Shown: positions 57,564-64,000 of the stretch, piece after piece
Layout: every line of letters begins with the position of its first letter
Position numbering within the stretch: the stretch's first letter is position 1
From: an uncultured Pseudohongiella sp.
GTDB taxonomy: Bacteria; Pseudomonadota; Gammaproteobacteria; Pseudomonadales; Pseudohongiellaceae
Direction of reading: 5' to 3'
Length of the DNA: 64,000 bases
Assembly (NCBI GenBank): GCA_951812965.1
Contig: OX638341.1
Location: 2,524,438-2,588,437, forward strand
Made by a program: the position numbers and the translations under genes
Notes under the pieces: model-generated
Told to the model about the DNA's origin: nothing
Database searches by the model: none
The model's input: the letters and a program-made list of their open reading frames with translations, nothing else

Positions 57564-57971
57564 CTACGCCTCCGTCGAAATTGAAACGTTTTCTATGTTG
57601 GCTTCCCGGGCAGCTTCGAGAATCTGCAGCACCTGCTCGTTGTTGGAGTTCTGGTCCGCCTGGATGATGATCGAGGAATTCGGCGCGTCCGCCAGACGCA
57701 ATTCGAAGCGGGAGCGGATGAAGCGCGGGTCGATCTGGTCTCCGTCGATCCAGATGTCGCCCTGGGGGCCGACCGCGATCAGGATCAGGTCGCCCGACTG
57801 GCTCAAACCGGTCGATGCTTCCGGTTTGGTGACGTCGATGCCGGCTTCCTTGACGAACACCGAAGTCACGATAAAGAAAATGAGCAGAATGAAGACAACG
57901 TCGAGCATCGGGGTGAGGTCGATTTCACCCGCTTCTCCTTCCTCCGCTCTTTTCATCAAGCCTGATTTCAT
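57564..57971 (-). CDS. exbD: Biopolymer transporter ExbD
   Basis: A 135-residue inner-membrane protein with one helix. The proton-carrying Asp is in EIDLTPMLDVVFILLIFF, at the start of the helix, followed by a periplasmic domain. It forms the ion channel with ExbB. ATG 57971 is chosen over the longer open frame because it gives the usual short cytoplasmic N terminus. Confidence 0.93.
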   Translation of the reverse strand: MKSGLMKRAEEGEAGEIDLTPMLDVVFILLIFFIVTSVFVKEAGIDVTKPEASTGLSQSGDLILIAVGPQGDIWIDGDQIDPRFIRSRFELRLADAPNSSIIIQADQNSNNEQVLQILEAAREANIENVSISTEA

Positions 57972-58029
57972 CTGTATGCTTCCGAATGTTATGGGGTCGA
58001 TCGAATGCCTGGGTTCAAGGCCCGCCAAA

Positions 58030-58560
58030 TCAATTTGTTAGCGGTAAATGGTCCTCAAGCAACTCAAGATCTCGGTCTACAGTCCCCTTCAGATAATTGT
58101 AAGCGAAGATTCCGGAGATGGCGCCTACCATGCCGGCCATGGTCGGAATGGTCGCCTTGGACACGCCACCCGCCATGGATTTGGCGTCGCCGCCGCCGGT
58201 CACCGCCATCACGAAGAAAACTTCGATCATCCCGGTTACTGTACCAATCAAGCCCAGCAATGGGCAAATGGTAACGAGAACTTCGATGATGGGCAGCGTA
58301 CTGCGCACGTCCAGCGAAATTTTGGAGATCATCATGGTCCGGATCTGGTGGGCGGCCCAGGAAATCGTGTCTTCCCGGGCGTTCCATTCCGCCAGCGTAT
58401 TCTTCACGTTCCGCTTGTGCGTGGTATTCAGATACCAGATTCGCTCGAACACCAGAGACCATTTCAGGAACAGAAGCATGGCGATCACGTTCAGGACCGG
58501 CCCGCCGCGTTGCATGAAACTGCTGATGGCGTCCACTATGTCCAATATAAAGAAGTACAT
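58030..58560 (-). CDS. exbB: ExbB-like MotA/TolQ/ExbB proton channel protein (short)
   Basis: A 176-residue inner-membrane protein with three helices and the conserved TICPLLGLIGTVTGMIEVF and AGGVSKATIPTMAGMVGAI. It is the channel partner of ExbD and lies 58 bases upstream of it. Paired with a second, longer ExbB just before, a two-ExbB layout known from the TonB2 (TtpC) systems. Confidence 0.92.
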   Translation of the reverse strand: MYFFILDIVDAISSFMQRGGPVLNVIAMLLFLKWSLVFERIWYLNTTHKRNVKNTLAEWNAREDTISWAAHQIRTMMISKISLDVRSTLPIIEVLVTICPLLGLIGTVTGMIEVFFVMAVTGGGDAKSMAGGVSKATIPTMAGMVGAISGIFAYNYLKGTVDRDLELLEDHLPLTN

Positions 58561-58582
58561 GATCGGTTAACTCCCGCCCTGG

Positions 58583-59977
58583 CTATCCTTGCGCCTTCGC
58601 CCCGCGTTCGGCTTTCAGAGCGATCATGCCCGTGGCCTGCTGCTCGAGAATGTGCGTGATGTTGTCCGCGCGGCTCTTCACCACCGTGTGCATGAAGATC
58701 GTCGGGATAGCGACGACAATACCGAGAACCGTAGTCATCAGAGCCTGGGAAATACCGCCCGCCATGATGGTCGGGTCGCCGGCGCCGTACACCGTGATCT
58801 GCTGGAAAACCTCGATCATGCCGGTCACCGTGCCGAGCAACCCGCCGAGCGGCGCGATGGTGGCGATCATCTTGATCAGGGTCAGCATGCTTTCCAACGA
58901 CGGAGTTTCCTGCAGGATCGCTTCGCCGAGCTTGAGTTCCAGGGTTTCGGTATCGACGTCGGGATTCGATTCGCCGACCAGCAACACACGGCCCAGCGGG
59001 TTCTTCTTGCTGAGTTTTTCGGTGCGAAGTTGCGCGCGAACCTTCAGGGAAACCAGGGTCAGGATCAGCAGCCGCAGGAATGCGATCAGGATACCGACGA
59101 TGCCCACTCCGATGATGATGAATCCGATAATGCCTGAATTGTTGCGCACCTGTTCTTCCACCGTGGGGAAGTTGATCAGGTTCGCAAGCACCTGCCCGCC
59201 GACGCCGCCGGTCGGGTCGATGCCCACCTTGACGAAACCGTCGCTGGCGGCTTCGAGGTCTCTTGCGGAACCCAGGAAACCGGAGTCGGGCTGGCGCGGC
59301 AACACCTGCAAGTGGCCGATATCGCCTGAATAGCTCAGATACTGGCCGTCGGACACGGAATTGAAGGCCCCGATTCGAGTAACGGACTGGCTTACGGTGT
59401 CGCCGTTGGGCAAGGCTACCTGGCCGTTATAGGAGACGACCTGGGCGGACTCGGTCAGTTCCTGGTGCATGTAGAACCAGAACTGCTCCATCTCCTCGAT
59501 CTCAAGCTGGGCGATGGTGCTGCCCGCTTTCTCGATGAAGCCTTCCACGGCTTCGGAGCGGCCGGGATACTGGGCGCTGATCAGCGAGTTTTCGAAGGTG
59601 CTGAGAAAATCCCCCGCCACGCCTTGCAAGGTGCCGAACAACTCGTTCAGGTCGCCGCGCCGGTCGCGCAGGACTTCCCGCTTGTCGTTGATGGTAATTT
59701 CGTTCTGTTCGAACTGGTCGCTCAACTGGGTTTGCAGGTTTTCCTGTTCGACGATGCGGTCGTTGGTGATCTGCAGGATTTCTTCCTGGCGGTTGGCGTT
59801 CTGTTCGAACTCCGACAGCCGCTGGCGATATTCCTCGGATTCGGCAACCCGGTCTTCCGCGACCAGATCGAGCAACTCGGAAAGATTGGCCGCTGACTCC
59901 TGAGCCGCGACCTGCGCACCGGCGCCCAGCAGGGCTCCTGCGACGAAAATGGTTTTCAGATAGATGAAATTCTTCAC
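58583..59977 (-). CDS. Long ExbB-like proton channel protein with periplasmic coiled coil (TtpC-like)
   Basis: A 464-residue protein: a signal peptide (about 1-25), a periplasmic domain with a strong coiled coil (about 35-125), then three membrane helices (about 280-445) with TIAPLGGLLGTVTGMIEVFQ and AGGISQALMTTVLGIVVAIP of the MotA/TolQ/ExbB family. This is the TtpC form that adds a periplasmic part to the channel and, in Vibrio, is essential for TonB2 function. Its start overlaps the DUF3450 stop by 4 bases. Confidence 0.9.
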   Translation of the reverse strand: MKNFIYLKTIFVAGALLGAGAQVAAQESAANLSELLDLVAEDRVAESEEYRQRLSEFEQNANRQEEILQITNDRIVEQENLQTQLSDQFEQNEITINDKREVLRDRRGDLNELFGTLQGVAGDFLSTFENSLISAQYPGRSEAVEGFIEKAGSTIAQLEIEEMEQFWFYMHQELTESAQVVSYNGQVALPNGDTVSQSVTRIGAFNSVSDGQYLSYSGDIGHLQVLPRQPDSGFLGSARDLEAASDGFVKVGIDPTGGVGGQVLANLINFPTVEEQVRNNSGIIGFIIIGVGIVGILIAFLRLLILTLVSLKVRAQLRTEKLSKKNPLGRVLLVGESNPDVDTETLELKLGEAILQETPSLESMLTLIKMIATIAPLGGLLGTVTGMIEVFQQITVYGAGDPTIMAGGISQALMTTVLGIVVAIPTIFMHTVVKSRADNITHILEQQATGMIALKAERGAKAQG

Positions 59978-60804
59978 TGTGCGACCTCCGGAGCCAGGAC
60001 TGGCAGTTCGATGATTCGCGGCGCATCGAGTTGTGCGGCTACGCGGATGGCGTCCTGAACCGCAGTACGATACTCGCCTGCCCCCAGTTCAACCCATGCC
60101 CGGGAGCGATTGTCCCAGGCCCTGGTTTCCTGCCGGTCTGTGGTCTGGGCGATCAGCGCCACACGGCCGACACGGACGATGTTGACGTCGCGCTCCACGC
60201 CGTCGATCTCGATCGTGTCGTCATAGTTTTCGATGGTGCGTCCGTAAGCTGTTTCAGTCTGATACATCACCAATACCTGACGAAACTTCTCCGCGATGGA
60301 CACGTCGGGGTTATCGATCGCGTTGCGGGCGAACTCGATGCGTCCTCGCCGGTCTTCCAGCAGGAACGGATAGTCCAGTTCGATGAACTCTTCCAGCGCT
60401 ACCAGCATTTTTTCCATCAGCAGGGGAATATTGCGCGTGACTTCTTCCACCGAAGCGATGGATTCGTCGAGCGTGGCGATATTATCTTCCTGGATGGAAA
60501 TGGACTTGCGAAAACCGGCATTGAGCACCAGCAGGGATTCAAGGTTGTCGTTGGCGCGCTTGAATTCCTCGAATGTGGAACTGGCCGAGTCCGCCAGACG
60601 GGTCAGTTGCTGCTGAACTTCCGCCGACTCGCGGTACTTCTCCCCAATGGAGCTCATCGCACGATCGATCATGCTGCTGTCCACCAGAATTTCCGGCGCC
60701 GGAATATCTTGCACCGGAGCGTCCTGGTCCTGGGCCTGGGTCGAGCCCACAAAGCCCGCCAGCAGCAACGCAATCGTGACGTTACCGAATTTACGTATTT
60801 TCAT
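59974..60804 (-). CDS. DUF3450 periplasmic coiled-coil protein
   Basis: A 276-residue protein with a signal peptide (about 1-24, ending STQAQ) and a long coiled coil (about 40-130) followed by a mixed domain containing FIELDYPFLLEDRRGRIEFA, a family hallmark. DUF3450 genes begin TonB2-type operons in marine gammaproteobacteria. It is thought to work with TtpC in the periplasm, but there is no direct function assigned. ATG 60804 follows AGGATGG. The operon promoter should lie in 60805-61049, which has no gene. Confidence 0.88.
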   Translation of the reverse strand: MKIRKFGNVTIALLLAGFVGSTQAQDQDAPVQDIPAPEILVDSSMIDRAMSSIGEKYRESAEVQQQLTRLADSASSTFEEFKRANDNLESLLVLNAGFRKSISIQEDNIATLDESIASVEEVTRNIPLLMEKMLVALEEFIELDYPFLLEDRRGRIEFARNAIDNPDVSIAEKFRQVLVMYQTETAYGRTIENYDDTIEIDGVERDVNIVRVGRVALIAQTTDRQETRAWDNRSRAWVELGAGEYRTAVQDAIRVAAQLDAPRIIELPVLAPEVAQ

Positions 60805-61049
60805 GTGCCATCCTAAATTTTCGTCAAATAACCAAATCCGGACATCTTGTTCGACCGGGTTGTTATACCAGGTCACCCAAAATTTTCGGACAGTCGTTTC
60901 AGTCAGGCTGTTGCCACGTTCAAGGCACTCGGGTTCTATTAATTCCGCCCCTGGCCGAAAGTGCGCTAAAGCCTAACACAAGTTTGCAAAGCTGTAGAAC
61001 CCCTTTTTCCATAAAGCAATTTTGCTTCACAATCCGCTTCCGAGTTGTT

Positions 61050-61946
61050 CTATTTACCACCTGCGAGAACGGATTTCCACCCCGTCGCCCGCGACAGCCC
61101 CTCGCCGATGTCGGCAAGACTGCGAACCGTCATCGCGCCGGCCGCTTCCAGAGCCGCGAATTTCTCTTCCGCGGTGCCCTTGCCGCCGGAGATTATCGCG
61201 CCGGCGTGACCCATGCGTTTGCCCGGCGGAGCGGTGACTCCGGCGATGTAGGCCACTACCGGCTTGCTGACATTGGCGTCGATATATGCCGCGGCTTCCT
61301 CTTCCGCGCTGCCGCCGATCTCGCCGATCATGACGATCGCTTCCGTGGCCGGATCGGCCTCGAACATCGCCAGGATATCGATGAAATTCGAACCCGGTAT
61401 CGGGTCGCCGCCGATGCCGACACAGGATGACTGGCCGAATCCGTGATCCGTGGTCTGTTGCACGGCTTCGTAGGTCAAGGTGCCGGAGCGGGAGACGATG
61501 CCTACCTTGCCGGGCAGATGGATGTCTCCGGGCATGATGCCGATCTTGCTTTCGCCTGGAGTAATCACGCCGGGGCAGTTGGGTCCGATCAGGCGCACAT
61601 CGGCCTGGTCGCATTTGGCCTTGGCCAGCACCATGTCCAGGGTCGGAATGCCTTCGGTAATGCAGACGATCAGTTCAATGCCGGCATCCACGGCTTCCAG
61701 GATCGAGTCCAGGCAGAACGGAGCGGGCACATATATGGATGTCGCGGTTGCGCCGGTTTGCTTGACCGCTTCGCGCACGGTGTCGAATACCGGCACGCCC
61801 AGGTGGGTCTGACCGCCCTTTCCGGGTGTCACGCCGCCGACGATCCGGGTGCCGTAAGCAATTGCCTGTTCGGTGTGAAAACTGCCCTGCGAGCCGGTGA
61901 TTCCCTGGCAGATGACCCGGGTTTCCGCATCGATCAGAATGCTCAT
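61050..61946 (-). CDS. sucD: Succinyl-CoA synthetase alpha subunit
   Basis: A 298-residue CoA-binding subunit. The N-terminal [18 protein letters not shown] binds CoA, and the phosphorylated His is in [13 protein letters not shown]. With SucC it makes succinate and a nucleoside triphosphate in the TCA cycle. Its ATG overlaps the sucC stop by 4 bases. It is last in lpd-sucC-sucD, without sucAB immediately following. Confidence 0.96.
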   Translation of the reverse strand: MSILIDAETRVICQGITGSQGSFHTEQAIAYGTRIVGGVTPGKGGQTHLGVPVFDTVREAVKQTGATATSIYVPAPFCLDSILEAVDAGIELIVCITEGIPTLDMVLAKAKCDQADVRLIGPNCPGVITPGESKIGIMPGDIHLPGKVGIVSRSGTLTYEAVQQTTDHGFGQSSCVGIGGDPIPGSNFIDILAMFEADPATEAIVMIGEIGGSAEEEAAAYIDANVSKPVVAYIAGVTAPPGKRMGHAGAIISGGKGTAEEKFAALEAAGAMTVRSLADIGEGLSRATGWKSVLAGGK

Positions 61947-63112
61947 GAGCCGCCTCCCGACGCGTCGACGACTTTACGGGCGGCGTCCTGCAGGCTGGCG
62001 GCGGCGATGATGCTGAGGCCGCTTTCGGCCAGCGCCTTGCGACCTTGTTCCGAGCTGTTGCCTTCCAGCCGGACCACTACCGGCAAGGTCACGCCGACTT
62101 CGCGCACGGCCTCGATGATGCCCTCCGCTATCAGATCGCAACGCACGATGCCGCCGAATATGTTGACCAGAACGGCGCGCACCTTGTCATCGGAAAGAAT
62201 GATCTTGAATGCCTCGGATACGCGCTCCGCGGTGGCGCTGCCTCCCACGTCGAGAAAATTGGCGGGACTGCCGCCATGGAGCTGGACGATGTCCATGGTG
62301 CCCATCGCCAGCCCGGCGCCGTTGACCATGCAGCCGATATTGCCGTCGAGCGCGACATAGCTGAGTTCCCAGCGCGCCGCATGGGCTTCGCGTTCGTCGT
62401 CCTGGGAGGGGTCGTGCATCTCTCTCAATCTTGGTTGTCTGAACAGCGCGTTGCCGTCGATATTGATCTTGGCGTCGAGACAGTTCAAATCACCCTGTTT
62501 CGTGATCACCAGCGGATTGATTTCGAGCAGCGACAGGTCCAGTTCCTGAAACAGCCTTGCGAGAGCGAGGAAAATGGCGGTGAACTGCTTGATTTGCCCG
62601 CCTGTCAGTCCGAGCTGGAACGCGAGTTCGCGGCCCTGATAGGCCTGGGCGCCCGTAAGCGGATCGATGCCGGCGCGCAGAATCCTGTCAGGCGTCTCTC
62701 TTGCCACCTTTTCGATGTCGACGCCGCCTTCGGTCGAAGCCATGAACACGATACGACGCGAGGAACGGTCCAATACCGAGCCGAGGTAGAGTTCGTTTTC
62801 GATCTCCACGCATTCCTCGACCAGAATTCTGCCAACCGGCTGACCTTCTGCGCCGGTCTGGTAAGTGACCAGGTTACGCCCGAGCCAATGCTTCGCAAAC
62901 ACTTCCGCTTCCGCCGCGCTGTCGACGACTTTTACGCCGCCGGACTTGCCCCGGCCGCCGGCATGCACCTGCGCCTTCACGACCCAGCGGTTTCCACCGA
63001 GATTCTTGGTGGCCGCGGCCGCCTCGGCAGCCGAATCGACCGTTGCCGAGCGTGATACCGGCAGTCCGTACTCGGCGAACAACTGCTTGGCCTGGTATTC
63101 ATGCAAATTCAT
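61943..63112 (-). CDS. sucC: Succinyl-CoA synthetase beta subunit
   Basis: A 389-residue ATP-grasp subunit beginning [19 protein letters not shown], with [18 protein letters not shown] for nucleotide binding and [18 protein letters not shown] and [15 protein letters not shown] near the subunit interface. It has AAGGAAG before ATG 63112 and lies 10 bases after lpd. Confidence 0.96.
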   Translation of the reverse strand: MNLHEYQAKQLFAEYGLPVSRSATVDSAAEAAAATKNLGGNRWVVKAQVHAGGRGKSGGVKVVDSAAEAEVFAKHWLGRNLVTYQTGAEGQPVGRILVEECVEIENELYLGSVLDRSSRRIVFMASTEGGVDIEKVARETPDRILRAGIDPLTGAQAYQGRELAFQLGLTGGQIKQFTAIFLALARLFQELDLSLLEINPLVITKQGDLNCLDAKINIDGNALFRQPRLREMHDPSQDDEREAHAARWELSYVALDGNIGCMVNGAGLAMGTMDIVQLHGGSPANFLDVGGSATAERVSEAFKIILSDDKVRAVLVNIFGGIVRCDLIAEGIIEAVREVGVTLPVVVRLEGNSSEQGRKALAESGLSIIAAASLQDAARKVVDASGGGS

Positions 63113-63122
63113 TAGAGCTTCC

Positions 63123-64000
<878 letters not shown>

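Noticed and set aside
61000-61030. AAGCAAAATTGCTT hairpin after sucD as a terminator
   Set aside because: Only a short AT-rich stem and no T-run after it on the minus strand.

Overview
The window looks like a chromosomal segment of an unclassified, probably marine or environmental gammaproteobacterium. This rests on gene order: acpP-fabF-mltG-tmk-holB-pilZ, yccA next to tusDCBE and a tRNA-Ser(UGA), cspD divergent from clpS-clpA, trxB-aat-bpt-infA, ftsK-lolA-serS, and a DUF3450/ExbB/ExbB/ExbD/TonB/TPR operon of the kind found in Alteromonadales and Cellvibrionales. Most of the DNA is GC-rich; the ABC-transporter block at the left end (about 140-4577) reads more AT-rich and may have been acquired. 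No phage, plasmid or complete insertion sequence is present. Composition and similarity were judged by eye, not computed.

Layout. 1-4.6 kb: tail of an unknown gene, then a MacAB-like ABC efflux operon. 4.6-5.9 kb: a BrnA-like antitoxin gene broken by one amber codon and two small coiled-coil proteins. 5.9-11.6 kb: leftward operon argD, epoxide hydrolase, AbgT transporter, TPR protein. 11.6-19.7 kb: msrA, patatin, 5'-nucleotidase, cysH-tauE, thrH, purB, mnmA. 19.8-21.0 kb: moaCDE. 21.1-27 kb: cspD/clpSA and trxB-aat-bpt-infA (N-end rule proteolysis). 27-32.7 kb: ftsK, lolA, serS, cysG. 33-36.2 kb: tusDCBE, yccA, brnTA, tRNA-Ser. 36.2-40 kb: prc protease and a solitary tyrosine recombinase with a long perfect palindrome upstream. 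40-49.4 kb: a long leftward fatty-acid, cell-wall and replication cluster from rpmF-plsX-fabD-fabG-acpP-fabF to mltG-tmk-holB-pilZ-gor. 49.8-54.7 kb: rluC, argS, htpG. 54.8-60.8 kb: TonB energy-transduction operon with a duplicated tonB. 61-64 kb: lpd-sucC-sucD of the TCA cycle.

Functional links. ClpS, ClpA, Aat and Bpt form a complete N-degron pathway within 4 kb. CysH, TauE/SafE and CysG (siroheme) point to assimilatory sulfate reduction. TusDCBE and MnmA, 14 kb apart, act in the same tRNA 2-thiouridine pathway.

The most unusual feature is a set of dispersed nested-palindrome repeats at gene ends (about 11.7, 16.1, 17.0, 21.0, 32.8, 49.5 and 52.7 kb). They appear to have extended PurB and possibly MoaE, and to have accompanied duplication of the 3' ends of thrH and tusE. 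The second is the recombinase and palindrome pair at 38.6-40.0 kb.
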